Source: Nitzschia sp. pyKryTriq1
Taxonomy: Eukaryota; Bacillariophyta; Bacillariophyceae; Bacillariales; Bacillariaceae
DNA length: 64,000 nt
Direction: 5' to 3'
Assembly: GCA_956465555.1 (NCBI GenBank)
Contig: OY101119.1
Coordinates: 744,001-808,000 of the forward strand
Each line of letters starts with the position of its first letter. Within the stretch, counting starts at the first letter, position 1. Below are positions 22,044 to 35,248 of this stretch, piece by piece. The position numbers and the translations under genes were made by a program. Below the pieces are notes generated by a model that had not been told where the DNA came from, did not search any database, and saw only the letters and a program-made list of their open reading frames with translations.

Positions 22044-23786
22044 ATGCCACCAAGTCAACAGAATGCCGTCGATGTCACGACAGATGTGTGCGCCCGAAGT
22101 TGCGGGTTATTCATGGTGGCTATGGCTTTAACAGGAGCCGTTCTTGCTTGCGCTTCGCTCGCGAGTTGCAACTTTTTGATTATACGTTTTCCCGATCTGC
22201 CTCCTAATGCAACTGCAGATAACACTGGTGGACGACTTCTCGACGACTGGGAGCATCGTCTTCTCGACCAGCCTAGCTTCAACGAGACCATGTACCCATC
22301 ATCATCATCATCACCATCACTAGCACCCTCTCTCGGGCCTACAGCTACACCTATAACATCAATTTCAGTCGGAATGTTCAAGTATTTGGATGAAGCGGAT
22401 AGCATGTGTTACTACTACAACAGCACTACCATTACCAGGCTTGGGACTGAATACAGAGTGTCTCGCCTTGGTAGTGCTTCCGTCGCCATTGCTTCTCTGG
22501 TGGCCACGGGGATCCTATTGTTGGAGTATTGTTTCTGTCGCTTTTTCTGTGCTCGTACCATGGTAGCCACCATGTGCGTCATTGTTTTATTAGGAGTGCC
22601 AACGGCCTTTGTGATGTTCTTCGACCCCCGATGCAGGACATTCGACAATGTATTTAACATTTGCGAACGAGGGCAGGGTGCCAATGCACTCATCGCGGCC
22701 GCTACCTTGTACCTCGCCACGCTCATTTTGTTGTGCTTTACCCCCAAAGCTGTTCCCATCATTCGGGTGATGGACACAATCGATTGTCAAGCCTTGGATA
22801 GTTCTGGCTGGTGTACATGCTGTATCATTCCCTCACGTCGACGGGACAAAAAGGACGTCATTGTACCAGACGAAGAAGTGGAGTTAATCCAGAATGAGGA
22901 CGGGCATACATTCAAACAATACCATGATGAAATGGCGGGGCTGACATTTCAGAATCAATATACAGCCGCCTACAAAAGATGGCTGGCGTTTGAAGCGGAC
23001 TATGAAACTACACTTGCAAGATTCAAAGAAGACTGCGAGGAGGCGGATGTCAACTGGAGAGTATTTTTGAGAAAGGCCAGAATGCGCGAGCGAGGGGGGA
23101 CCTTTGAGGACGAACCATCAATGGCTACCGACGATGAGGAGCAGCATCTGGACGAGGAGCTGATTCGATTTGTGGGTGTTTTGAATACGCTTCGGCGGAA
23201 CTGCGACTTTGCTAAAGAAGTCATGGAGAGGATACAGAAAGATATCAATGACCAAGCGCAGCACGAAGACGAGATCAAGCGCCGACAGGCAGAGGAAGCA
23301 TTGAAGAAAAATAGCAAAAAAAACACATGGGAGAGCTTAACAAATCCGAAAGGTCATCAAGAGGAGGGGGTTGACGCAACGGAATCTCAATCCAAAGTAG
23401 GCACGATATTCTCGAAGTTATCGCACCAGCTGAAGGGCATATCGAGCCATACTAGTGTAATGAAGGATCAAGATGGCGATATGTTTAAATCGGCTCGAAT
23501 GGGCCCTCGGGATGATGACATTTCGAATCCGGCATCGGCTAGGACGGGCAATCGTGACGGTGATATTTTTGGCGCAACTCGAGTTAATGTTGCACAAGAC
23601 GATCTTTCTATGGGAGTCAATGAATCCTTTGTTCCAAGCCAGCATGATCGCATTGAAGAAGAACCGCCCACGAAAGAGAAAAGGCCAGTCGCCGATTTTG
23701 TACTTGGAGTGACCGGAATTGAATGGGCTCTGAACAAAGTACGAGGCCACGACGTTGGCGCTGCAGAATCCGAGTCGAGCGCCTGA
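22044..23786 (+). CDS. Four-helix membrane protein with long cytoplasmic tail, paralogue 1
   Basis: Single exon of 580 residues; family not recognised. Predicted helices lie near 16-43 (FMVAMALTGAVLACASL), 143-168 (SVAIASLVATGILLLEYCFC), 172-193 (MCVIVLLGVPTAFVMFF) and 212-236 (ALIAAATLYLATLILLCFT). A Ser/Thr-rich loop of about 100 residues with NxS/T sites and a MCYYYNSTT motif joins helices 1 and 2. The roughly 340-residue tail is charged, with a probable coiled coil (about 290-420; FKEDCEEADVNWRVFLRKAR, VMERIQKDINDQAQHEDEIK), then repeated DGDMF/DGDIF...SARxG motifs. The layout resembles tetraspan proteins only in topology. Its neighbour at 24900 is a tandem copy. The role is unknown; a scaffold at a membrane is a guess from the coiled-coil tail. 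Confidence 0.8.
   Translation: MPPSQQNAVDVTTDVCARSCGLFMVAMALTGAVLACASLASCNFLIIRFPDLPPNATADNTGGRLLDDWEHRLLDQPSFNETMYPSSSSSPSLAPSLGPTATPITSISVGMFKYLDEADSMCYYYNSTTITRLGTEYRVSRLGSASVAIASLVATGILLLEYCFCRFFCARTMVATMCVIVLLGVPTAFVMFFDPRCRTFDNVFNICERGQGANALIAAATLYLATLILLCFTPKAVPIIRVMDTIDCQALDSSGWCTCCIIPSRRRDKKDVIVPDEEVELIQNEDGHTFKQYHDEMAGLTFQNQYTAAYKRWLAFEADYETTLARFKEDCEEADVNWRVFLRKARMRERGGTFEDEPSMATDDEEQHLDEELIRFVGVLNTLRRNCDFAKEVMERIQKDINDQAQHEDEIKRRQAEEALKKNSKKNTWESLTNPKGHQEEGVDATESQSKVGTIFSKLSHQLKGISSHTSVMKDQDGDMFKSARMGPRDDDISNPASARTGNRDGDIFGATRVNVAQDDLSMGVNESFVPSQHDRIEEEPPTKEKRPVADFVLGVTGIEWALNKVRGHDVGAAESESSA
22668..23744. repeat. Near-identical conversion-like tract, copy 1
   Basis: 1,077 bp matching 25572-26648 with a single difference seen (A at 23670, G at 26574). 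Sequence on either side is clearly diverged between the two genes. The sharp limits indicate gene conversion or unequal exchange rather than simple duplication age. Confidence 0.85.
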
Positions 23787-23966
23787 CTACCTTGTACGAT
23801 GATGGACAACTAGCGAGAATCTCTTCGAAGGTTTGTGCCTTCTTTGAGGTTTGTTTAAAGATATGATACCAGTACAATTGGTAGAGTAGGAACCAAGTAA
23901 TCTCTCCAGCGAATACGTTGTCATCATAGCTATTGTAATTATTGAGTGAGTGAGCGATTGAGTGAT

Positions 23967-23982
23967 GGGGGGGGGGGGGGGG
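23967..23982 (+). repeat. Homopolymer G16
   Basis: Sixteen consecutive G directly before the dispersed 44-bp repeat. Such runs are slippage-prone, so the exact length is uncertain. Confidence 0.9.
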
Positions 23983-24026
23983 TGCGAGATCCATGACTGA
24001 ACAACTGAAGTCTATTCCATCAACGA
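23983..24026. repeat. Dispersed 44-bp repeat, copy 2
   Basis: Matches 5032-5075 with about three substitutions and follows the G16 run. The reason for its conservation is not visible. Confidence 0.7.
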
Positions 24027-24899
24027 GTTCTACAAAGGCAGCATGGTATATGCCCTATACACCGAGGGCCAGACAAAGAAGAGATCATGCGCACAGTCGA
24101 GCGCATGAAAGCTACAGGACTCGACATATCGAATGAGTCTGCGATGCAATCGGAAAGCTATCTTAGAAGCGATGCTCCGGTGGAAACTATTGTTTCCTAT
24201 ACATGAAGATTCTAGATTGTCATCCAATGAATGAGATTCCCTAACTGTGGCAAACGATGATCATAACAAACAATCTTGTGGGATCAAGATTTAGACGGTT
24301 GAAACAATAACTTCCATCTTCATCGTGGAAGATAGTCATAGTTGGATTCGTCAGTTCCAAGATTGATCAGCGATGGCAAAGATCCGATGCCAACAAGTAA
24401 AGTCATCAAAGATAGAATAACAAGTGTCATAATCTCAAGTTTGAGACGGAAGTTTACTTTACTTGAGATAGGTTCGTGCCTCGGAAGAGCAGACGAAGAA
24501 CTATTCGCTAACATCGACACTACTGTACAGTACAGCCAACGGGCTGAGGAATTGGTCCTACTAGTCACAGCGTCAGCTGACAACGTACATACAGACTAGG
24601 AGATTTCAACAGGCGGCGGCAGGCGGCTTATTATTGGCTTCGCCCTCTCATCGCTCAACTAATATTACAGCGGTAAACTACAGTACTCTTACCGGTACAA
24701 GTATCTTCCATTCTCTCAGTTCTCGGCTAGCCAGATACCATAGCACTTTGCGCTAATCTCATCGCTCTCCGCTTTGAATGTTACTATCTCTTTATAAAGG
24801 ATCAGAAAAGAGGAGTGGAAGGCCTGGTCGAAAATTCGCATGCCCACTCATTTTTGAAAGAAATCCGGTTGAGAAAACGAGAAAAATCTAGCATCAAAC

Positions 24900-26696
24900 A
24901 TGCCACCAAGTCAACAGAATGCCGTCGATGTCACGACAGATGTGTGCGCCCGAAGTTGCGGGTTATTCATGGTGGCTATGGCTTTAACAGGAGCCGTTCT
25001 TGCTTGCGCTTCGTTCACGAGTTGCAACTTTTTGATATTAAACTTTTCCGGTCTGCCTCCTAATATAACTGCAGGTAACACTGGTGGACGACTTCTCGAC
25101 GACTGGGAGCATCGTCTTCTCGACCAGCCTATCTTCAACGAGACCATGTACCCATCATCATCATCATCATCATCATCATCACTAGCACCCTCTCTCGGGC
25201 CTACAGCTACACTAATAACATCAACTACGCGTACGCTCGGAATGTTCAAGTATTTGGATGAAGCGGATAGCATGTGTTACTACTACAACAGCACTACCAT
25301 TGTGCAGACCCCGCTCCAAATCAGAGTGGCTCGCCTTGGCGGTGCTTCCGTCGCTATTGCTTCTCTGGTGGCCACGGGGATCCTATTGTTGGAGTATTGT
25401 TTCTGTCGCTTTTACTGTGCTCGTGCGATTGTTTCCGCCATGTCTGTCTTTGTTTTATTAGGAGCGCCAATGGCCTTTGTGGTGTTCTTCGATCCGCGGT
25501 GCAGGACTTTCACTAATTTTGTGAACATTTGCGCACAGGGGCAGAATGCCGATGCAATTGTCACGGCGGACCGAGGGCAGGGTGCCAATGCACTCATCGC
25601 GGCCGCTACCTTGTACCTCGCCACGCTCATTTTGTTGTGCTTTACCCCCAAAGCTGTTCCCATCATTCGGGTGATGGACACAATCGATTGTCAAGCCTTG
25701 GATAGTTCTGGCTGGTGTACATGCTGTATCATTCCCTCACGTCGACGGGACAAAAAGGACGTCATTGTACCAGACGAAGAAGTGGAGTTAATCCAGAATG
25801 AGGACGGGCATACATTCAAACAATACCATGATGAAATGGCGGGGCTGACATTTCAGAATCAATATACAGCCGCCTACAAAAGATGGCTGGCGTTTGAAGC
25901 GGACTATGAAACTACACTTGCAAGATTCAAAGAAGACTGCGAGGAGGCGGATGTCAACTGGAGAGTATTTTTGAGAAAGGCCAGAATGCGCGAGCGAGGG
26001 GGGACCTTTGAGGACGAACCATCAATGGCTACCGACGATGAGGAGCAGCATCTGGACGAGGAGCTGATTCGATTTGTGGGTGTTTTGAATACGCTTCGGC
26101 GGAACTGCGACTTTGCTAAAGAAGTCATGGAGAGGATACAGAAAGATATCAATGACCAAGCGCAGCACGAAGACGAGATCAAGCGCCGACAGGCAGAGGA
26201 AGCATTGAAGAAAAATAGCAAAAAAAACACATGGGAGAGCTTAACAAATCCGAAAGGTCATCAAGAGGAGGGGGTTGACGCAACGGAATCTCAATCCAAA
26301 GTAGGCACGATATTCTCGAAGTTATCGCACCAGCTGAAGGGCATATCGAGCCATACTAGTGTAATGAAGGATCAAGATGGCGATATGTTTAAATCGGCTC
26401 GAATGGGCCCTCGGGATGATGACATTTCGAATCCGGCATCGGCTAGGACGGGCAATCGTGACGGTGATATTTTTGGCGCAACTCGAGTTAATGTTGCACA
26501 AGACGATCTTTCTATGGGAGTCAATGAATCCTTTGTTCCAAGCCAGCATGATCGCATTGAAGAAGAACCGCCCGCGAAAGAGAAAAGGCCAGTCGCCGAT
26601 TTTGTACTTGGAGTGACCGGAATTGAATGGGCTCTGAACAAAGTACGACACCATGACGATGATGGCGCTACAAAAGTGGAATCGAGCGCCTCATGA
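24900..26696 (+). CDS. Four-helix membrane protein with long cytoplasmic tail, paralogue 2
   Basis: Single exon of 598 residues, tandem paralogue of 22044-23786 with the same four hydrophobic segments and cytoplasmic coiled-coil tail. The first helix and the extracytoplasmic loop differ at many residues, and helices 2-3 moderately (ARAIVSAMSVFVLLGAPMAF). From GQGANALIAA on, the two proteins are identical except T/A once and the last dozen residues. Just before the identical part this copy carries 18 extra residues (QGQNADAIVTADRGQGANAL), in which QGQNADAI and RGQGANAL look like native and imported versions of one motif side by side. A chimaeric origin by recombination at that motif is inferred. 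The family remains unrecognised. Confidence 0.8.
   Translation: MPPSQQNAVDVTTDVCARSCGLFMVAMALTGAVLACASFTSCNFLILNFSGLPPNITAGNTGGRLLDDWEHRLLDQPIFNETMYPSSSSSSSSSLAPSLGPTATLITSTTRTLGMFKYLDEADSMCYYYNSTTIVQTPLQIRVARLGGASVAIASLVATGILLLEYCFCRFYCARAIVSAMSVFVLLGAPMAFVVFFDPRCRTFTNFVNICAQGQNADAIVTADRGQGANALIAAATLYLATLILLCFTPKAVPIIRVMDTIDCQALDSSGWCTCCIIPSRRRDKKDVIVPDEEVELIQNEDGHTFKQYHDEMAGLTFQNQYTAAYKRWLAFEADYETTLARFKEDCEEADVNWRVFLRKARMRERGGTFEDEPSMATDDEEQHLDEELIRFVGVLNTLRRNCDFAKEVMERIQKDINDQAQHEDEIKRRQAEEALKKNSKKNTWESLTNPKGHQEEGVDATESQSKVGTIFSKLSHQLKGISSHTSVMKDQDGDMFKSARMGPRDDDISNPASARTGNRDGDIFGATRVNVAQDDLSMGVNESFVPSQHDRIEEEPPAKEKRPVADFVLGVTGIEWALNKVRHHDDDGATKVESSAS
25572..26648. repeat. Near-identical conversion-like tract, copy 2
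   Basis: Partner of 22668-23744. The left limit coincides with the duplicated gggcag..tgcc.atgca motif (25540-25590), a likely recombination junction. Confidence 0.85.
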
Positions 26697-27075
26697 GTTT
26701 GGACGATGGCTAGTGAGAGTATGTACGAAGTACTTTACCGCATTTTCAATTTTTTTGATGTACTGACTGAAGTAAAGGTACAGAATGATACAAGTACAAT
26801 TGGTAGAGGAGGATCAAAGGAATCTCTCCAGAGAAAAGGTTTTCATCATAGCTATGGTAATTAATGAGTGAGTGAGTGGTCGATGTATGGTGCATGCTGA
26901 ATATGCAGTGTAGGGGTCGGGGATGATACCAAAACGACACTATCCTTGTTGGTATGTCATTAGCATTTATCATGATTCAAACGGCCGGAGGCACTTGATC
27001 GAATAGTATGACAAACAATGATTGCGTTGCATTGTCTCCAAATCGAATACGCCTTGTGAGCTTTTTTTATAGTCA
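26697..27075. other. Convergent intergenic region
   Basis: 379 bp between paralogue 2 (+) and the SET gene (-), including the 3' flank homologous to that of paralogue 1. No gene is seen. Confidence 0.5.
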
Positions 27076-28368
27076 TCATAGATTTTCTCGAACCTTCAGA
27101 AACGTCCGCCTGACAAACTCGTTGTGCTTCCGAATCATTGGGAGGCGTGGGTGCACATTGAGATCCCTGCCATTGGTCTTTTCTGATAATTTGTCCAGCT
27201 GCTTAAGGAAGTTATCCAAGTGGTTTAATAGCGCAGCAGAAGTTTGCAAGTAATACTTGTTATGCAAAGATTGCTTTGAACCCAAGTCTCCAGACATGTG
27301 GGCCTTGTACAGGGCTTGCTGGTCGCTCGGGTTAGATTTCCCAAGCATCTGATAAAGTAACACATCCCAAACCTCTTGCGAAACCTCGCCGGTGTCCTTG
27401 TAGAACAACATTTTGGAATGATCGTATCCCATATTAATAAATTCTTGTGAAGGTTTGGATATCATGATTTTGCAAAATGTAGCTGGGGAGGATTCATCCA
27501 GGAAACCATATCGTGCGAAGAGATGAGATGGGTTTGTCGGGTCCCCGTAGGACATACTCAAAGTCGACCCTGCCGGAACATCATAGGTCGAGTAGGCATA
27601 ACAATTTCCCTCATCATCATAAGATATCTCAACCTCTGCCGGAGTTCCGTGGTTGAACATATCGCCCATGGGGGCAATTCGCATGTCGCCATCGCCCGAC
27701 GGGAAACAACGGGTATAAACGACAGCAAAAGCCCATTTTGCCAAACGTCGATCACCCTTTGTCTTTTGACTTAAATATGGAGCATATTTGAGAGCTCGGA
27801 AGAACTGGATGAATCTAATCAATTCCTGATGTGCGAGTTTACCAACCAAAGGAGGTAGGCATTCGGAACAGCAGAAATGGGTCATGGAGGCTCCATTGGC
27901 AAAGTATCTTGGTAGTGAATTCAACCAGGGATACCACGGGGATTCGTTGCCCTTCTCGTATTCTGAGAGGATCTTTAATACAAGATAAAATTGGGGGAGA
28001 TCACTACTTGCGTCCAGTTCAGCCAACAATTGCTCGGCTTGTTCGACGGCACCATATTCCTGTCGCGTTTGCACAGCAGATAGCACCATAACGCTCGGGA
28101 CAAAGAGGACGGGCTGCCCTGCTGCGAGTGGTACTGAGGTCGTTACACCAACATTGACATCCAGATCACCCTCACCCCTCATAGGCGTCAGCTGGAAACC
28201 TTCACTTCTCTGAACCCCGCACGCGATCGCCCATTCCTCAAATGTTCCAACATCTCTCGGCGCCTTCTCGTCAATGGATATGCAAGCAATTTGATTCTGA
28301 AGGGCAGAAACACGTGTGCCGACGAGCAGGCCTCCCCAAAAAATAGCTTGAAGGCCCAACAACTTCAT
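27076..28368 (-). CDS. SETD3/Rubisco-LSMT-type SET-domain protein lysine/histidine methyltransferase
   Basis: Intronless, 430 residues. An N-terminal signal-like segment (FWGGLLVGTRVSA) suggests entry to the secretory or plastid route. The split SET domain runs from FEEWAIACGVQ to SMSYGDPTNPSHLFARYGF, with the cofactor and active-site motifs MGDMFNHGTPAEVEISY and SYGDPTNPSHLF typical of the Rubisco large-subunit methyltransferase/SETD3 group. A helical C-terminal substrate-binding region follows (QALYKAHMSGDLGSKQSLHN, RKHNEFVRRTFLKVREN). These enzymes methylate non-histone substrates such as Rubisco, aldolase or actin; which one applies here cannot be read from sequence. Confidence 0.85.
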   Translation of the reverse strand: MKLLGLQAIFWGGLLVGTRVSALQNQIACISIDEKAPRDVGTFEEWAIACGVQRSEGFQLTPMRGEGDLDVNVGVTTSVPLAAGQPVLFVPSVMVLSAVQTRQEYGAVEQAEQLLAELDASSDLPQFYLVLKILSEYEKGNESPWYPWLNSLPRYFANGASMTHFCCSECLPPLVGKLAHQELIRFIQFFRALKYAPYLSQKTKGDRRLAKWAFAVVYTRCFPSGDGDMRIAPMGDMFNHGTPAEVEISYDDEGNCYAYSTYDVPAGSTLSMSYGDPTNPSHLFARYGFLDESSPATFCKIMISKPSQEFINMGYDHSKMLFYKDTGEVSQEVWDVLLYQMLGKSNPSDQQALYKAHMSGDLGSKQSLHNKYYLQTSAALLNHLDNFLKQLDKLSEKTNGRDLNVHPRLPMIRKHNEFVRRTFLKVRENL

Positions 28369-29179
28369 TGTGCTTCATTAACAACCTGAATGATGTAATG
28401 AGCGATGCTTCTTCGACCCAAACAGTACCGGTAGTCTACTCCCTTCTCCTTTCGGTTGATCGTTGATCGTCGTTGACATCATCTATCATGTCCATGTCTA
28501 TCATCGTCGGCTGTTGATTTGAGTGTGCGTGGAGTTAGTACTACAGTGTACTGTACTCAAACTGGTAAGTTAAAGTACGGTACCGTACGGTACTAATCGA
28601 GGCAGTCTGTCCACCTGACCTCGAAACTTCAGTCGAACCTGTCCAACAGAGTCGATCGAGTCGAACTGTTTTAGGCCGAAGACAAAAGATTTACCTTCGC
28701 CTCATGCTATGAAACTTCCGTTCACGACTCTGGCGTTTCATACTCCTTCCAAACCTTTCATCTGTGCATCATCAATGTATTAAGTGTAATTATGAAACTG
28801 CAAAAGATCTTTCCAAACTGCTTCCGGCAGTTCCAGATTGATCAAGATCCCATCTTCAGTTTCATCATAAAATAGTCTCACAATTCGCAAAATCACAAAC
28901 TCGTGAACTCGCGTAATTACTAGAATCATGACTTCATTCCGGCTTCTTTCATCCCCCCCCCCCCCCACTGCTAGCTGGATGGGGCGCTCTGCCAGTAGTA
29001 TTCGCCATCATACAGTCCGCCCGGCGCGCAACGGGCAGATACTAATAGGCGGCTGTGAACAAAAAATAATGATCATCAAACCACCATGTTGCAAACAGTA
29101 CTACGCGCGACGATTGCTATGACGACGCCTCACCCCCTCCTCTTCCTAATAATACGCTAGAGTAGAGTCCCTTGCTATT
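28369..29179. other. Intergenic upstream of the SET gene
   Basis: 811 bp with TACCGGTA-type palindromes at 28425-28600 and a C14 run at 28953-28966. A short open frame (28780-28968, minus) is not supported by any recognisable motif. Confidence 0.5.
28953..28966 (+). repeat. Homopolymer C14
   Basis: Fourteen consecutive C in gene-free DNA. Its length is uncertain for the usual slippage reasons. Confidence 0.85.
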
Positions 29180-30850
29180 TTAGTACTTTTCCTGAATGAT
29201 TCGGTCGATCGACACGACCAGTCCAACGAACATAACAAGGGTGGCAAATATCACCACCATTAGGTCAACGAAAGTCTTGAGCCGATGTTTGGGGGCAATA
29301 CCATGCCTTTGAAGGGAGAGATGGCAGAGGCAAGGCATCATCGCTAGTCCTGTCTGGCCTACAGCCCCAAACAACGCCATAAGCAATCCCAGATCGTCCA
29401 CCAACAAGACCACAACGGAGCAGCCAAAGACGATAGCATATCGGGGAACTATCCACTCATGTTTCTTCCACCAAGTGTTGCTGTTTAATTGGTTTTCAAC
29501 CTCGTCGGGTAGCAATGCGTCCTCCCGCTGACCATCTTTACGATCGATTCGTTCGATTTGTGGTGGTGCTTCTTGGGGAGATGCACCGCTCGTCTGGTCA
29601 TTTTCCACAGGAGCAAGATCATTCATTGCAACCGCTGGCGTGAACCATTCCTCCAGAACTTCCAAGGCCGGTGTCAACTGCAGTGGAAACGTGAGAAATA
29701 CGGCCAACATGACCATGGCATTGACAGCCTTGAACCATGGTTGAGCCGGAAACTGTTCTGCAAGAAATGCAGTGATACTTCCATTTTCAATACCAGGAAA
29801 GCCCCAAGACGCGAAAAAGCCAATGATCCAGAACAGAATGCCTACTACAGACATGGCTCCAGGAAGGACACCTGTACGATAAAAGTGGTTCGCTTCCTCC
29901 ACTTCCTCGGGAAATTCTGATACAGTAAATGTATTCTCAACCGGCAGAACAAGCCCAATGCCTTCAAAAGAGAAGAACATGCTCGAAATGAAAGTAGCGA
30001 TGTCCCCCAAGTCCGAAGTTGCTTTATTAGGCAGAGGAATATCATCCTGAACCACCTCTAAAAGACCGGAAACGGCAGCCGTCAGAATAGCAGTTAGCAT
30101 GAATATGTTTGCTGTCGTGGAGAGCCACCGCAAATCCTTCATCGTTCGGATCAAGACGATAAAAAGAAGCGCGCAAGTGACCAGTGCAATGCATCCGATG
30201 TGTGACAACGAAGTTTGTGCGCGCATGTTGGTTGCGATGAGTGACAGAAACACACAGCAGACACCCGCTTGAAGTATGAAGAGAAATATCCGCACAAAGG
30301 CATGTCCCTTCGGGCCCAGAGAAACTCGAGCGACGTCCATGAACGTGTAAACTGGCCGATTGGTCGCGACAATGAGCTGTTTGCATTCCGCCAACAACAC
30401 CATACTATAAATGCCCTGTACTGCGACCAGCAAGAAGAGCCCACTCCCCAGGCACCACCCACTCAAAGTAAACGCATGGGGTAGATTGAGGCAGCCAGGG
30501 CCCAGGTTTCCTTTGATCAAGTGCATGCTGGCATCAAACCACGTAATGCGTGGCTGCCCTTGCAGATGTAGCGGCAATGTGGAATTTGTAGGATGACGAC
30601 TCCCTTCCCTACCACCCGAGGGATTTTCCACCAAATCCATGTGCTCTCCGATTTCGTCCTGGAAAAACTCATCGGATGCCCGGTGCCTAGCGCTATTCCT
30701 CGTCCCCGTAAGAGCAGAGGCAGTGTCATTATCAGAATCATCACGACCCTGATTGCCAGCGTCACTTTGCATTTTATCCTTGCTACTCAGCTCCGCTTGC
30801 TGCTCGGTCCCATTAACTTTCGTGTAGGCACCCATTCTTTCCTTCGTCAA
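29180..30850 (-). CDS. Amino acid/auxin permease-family (AAAP, SLC36/38-like) transporter
   Basis: Intronless, 556 residues with a hydrophilic N-terminus of about 95 residues and about eleven predicted transmembrane helices. The first membrane helix region reads HLIKGNLGPGCLNLPHAFTL, the Gly/Asn/Pro-rich TM1 signature of the AAAP family (PF01490). Further family-like segments are SMFFSFEGIGLVLPVENTF and NAMVMLAVFLTFPLQLTPAL. A hydrophilic loop of about 60 residues lies before the last helices. AAAP proteins move amino acids with H+ or Na+ across plasma or vacuolar/lysosomal membranes; the PAT (SLC36) branch fits best. The substrate is not predictable. Confidence 0.88.
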   Translation of the reverse strand: MTKERMGAYTKVNGTEQQAELSSKDKMQSDAGNQGRDDSDNDTASALTGTRNSARHRASDEFFQDEIGEHMDLVENPSGGREGSRHPTNSTLPLHLQGQPRITWFDASMHLIKGNLGPGCLNLPHAFTLSGWCLGSGLFLLVAVQGIYSMVLLAECKQLIVATNRPVYTFMDVARVSLGPKGHAFVRIFLFILQAGVCCVFLSLIATNMRAQTSLSHIGCIALVTCALLFIVLIRTMKDLRWLSTTANIFMLTAILTAAVSGLLEVVQDDIPLPNKATSDLGDIATFISSMFFSFEGIGLVLPVENTFTVSEFPEEVEEANHFYRTGVLPGAMSVVGILFWIIGFFASWGFPGIENGSITAFLAEQFPAQPWFKAVNAMVMLAVFLTFPLQLTPALEVLEEWFTPAVAMNDLAPVENDQTSGASPQEAPPQIERIDRKDGQREDALLPDEVENQLNSNTWWKKHEWIVPRYAIVFGCSVVVLLVDDLGLLMALFGAVGQTGLAMMPCLCHLSLQRHGIAPKHRLKTFVDLMVVIFATLVMFVGLVVSIDRIIQEKY

Positions 30851-31268
30851 TATGTGTCAGGATTGCTTTTCTACTACGAGTAGAGAGGAACATCAATGAA
30901 AAATGGATAACTTCACTTCGTACCGGTAGGCTCCTTTGACTCGAACCGACTTGACTTTTTTTATGTCATCGGTGATCGTTTTTCACAGTTCGTTGTGCAA
31001 CACACCACAACGTCAACAACGGGTTTTTTTGTCTCGCACTTCATCGTGTTCTTCTTCGCTCGTTCGCTTTTGTGTCCGTTTTTGTTCGTGTACAGTATTC
31101 TGTATCAGCGCGGGCACGTATTTCGACCTGCAGTCGATCCGTTCGTAATGTACCGTAACCTATTATCAAGCGCGAAAGAATCGAAACTATGGTTAATCTA
31201 CACCTCTTGAAAGTAAATGCACCATGTATTGTGTACTGTGTTCTATAAAATGGATATTACAATATTAT
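30851..31268. other. Intergenic: AAAP promoter and TPI-GAPDH 3' flank
   Basis: 418 bp without a supported gene; T-rich stretches at 31010-31100. Confidence 0.5.
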
Positions 31269-33288
<2,020 letters not shown>

Positions 33289-33886
33289 GTCGGCGACTTT
33301 TTCTTGTTGCTGGACTAAAGTTGTGGTTCGGGTGAGTGTTGCGACAAAGGTCTCTTTGATGGGTCGGAAGAAGGATGGATGAAACGACAAAAAAAACGGA
33401 TTGCTGACGACGACCTGTTTTGCAAGAGGCTTGCCGGTGGGCGCAGACGAATGAGTGATGAGAATGAAGGATGAATGACGACTGGGCGAAGGTCGAATTC
33501 TAATTGGGTCATTTCATCTGCGCGCCTACCAAGTTTAACCGCGCCCACCCATTTTGGCCACGTCATAACTTATTGGATCGCCAGAATATGCTGATGTCAC
33601 GAACGGTCATATCTCAGGGTTCACTCCATTCACAACGTTCCATGGTCTTTCTATTGGCTACCCCCAAGATGGGTTGAAATGCCGTTCCATCATTCGAAGT
33701 TCCTACGTCATCGAAGATTCAGATCGTCTTGGATTGGGAAGTTTGTGTTCCCACACGTCGAGAAAGCAAGACAACGACGGCCGCTGACCGCTGTGAAATG
33801 ACAGTTCTCGTCGTTTTCATGGCGGTCGTTGCGTTGCTTCTCCATTCCACTTCTTTCTCCTTTGGAATTGCAATAACACCTTAACA
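33289..33886. promoter_or_regulatory. Bidirectional promoter of TPI-GAPDH and GapC
   Basis: 598 bp between the two divergent start codons, the only regulatory space for both glycolytic genes. It lacks the TACCGGTA palindromes seen in most other gene-free DNA here. Co-expression is inferred, not shown. Confidence 0.6.
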
Positions 33887-35075
<1,189 letters not shown>

Positions 35076-35248
35076 GGATCTTTCGACCTTATTTCGACCG
35101 ACAAATATTAACCACTAGAGCACCGCATATTTATTGCTCTGCCAGGCCCACTTCCTTTTTCACGAGATACCCTTCGTAAAGATGTCTGGTGCTGACTAGG
35201 TCTAGTTTAGATAGATTAAGAAATCCGTGGGGTATTTGGTCCTCGTGA

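Larger units (their letters stand above)
21140..23960. repeat. Tandem segmental duplication, unit 1
   Basis: Comprises upstream sequence, one four-helix membrane-protein gene and 3' flank (agtacaattggtagag, tctctccag, gtcatcatagct). Unit 2 at about 24120-26880 has the same order. Upstream and 5' coding parts are diverged, while 22668-23744 is almost identical to 25572-26648. Confidence 0.88.
23787..24899. other. Intergenic between the tandem paralogues
   Basis: 1.1 kb: 3' flank of paralogue 1, a 16-base G run (23967-23982), the dispersed 44-bp repeat (23983-24026) and the upstream region of paralogue 2. No gene is seen. Confidence 0.6.
24120..26880. repeat. Tandem segmental duplication, unit 2
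   Basis: Second copy of the unit at 21140-23960, including upstream DNA, coding region and 3' flank ending in gtgagtgagt-type sequence. It is most diverged upstream and in the 5' coding part. Confidence 0.88.

Noticed and set aside
22055-22405. Minus-strand frames inside both tandem membrane-protein genes (22055-22405, 23000-23326, and equivalents near 24911 and 25904)
   Set aside because: Antisense shadows repeated in both copies only because the sense sequence is duplicated.
28780-28968. 62-codon minus frame and a weak resemblance (ccggcagttcca..gatcaa..gatcc) to the upstream regions of the tandem paralogues near 21405 and 24345
   Set aside because: Only about 25 bases resemble each other, with gaps, too little to claim a third copy. 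The frame has no motif.
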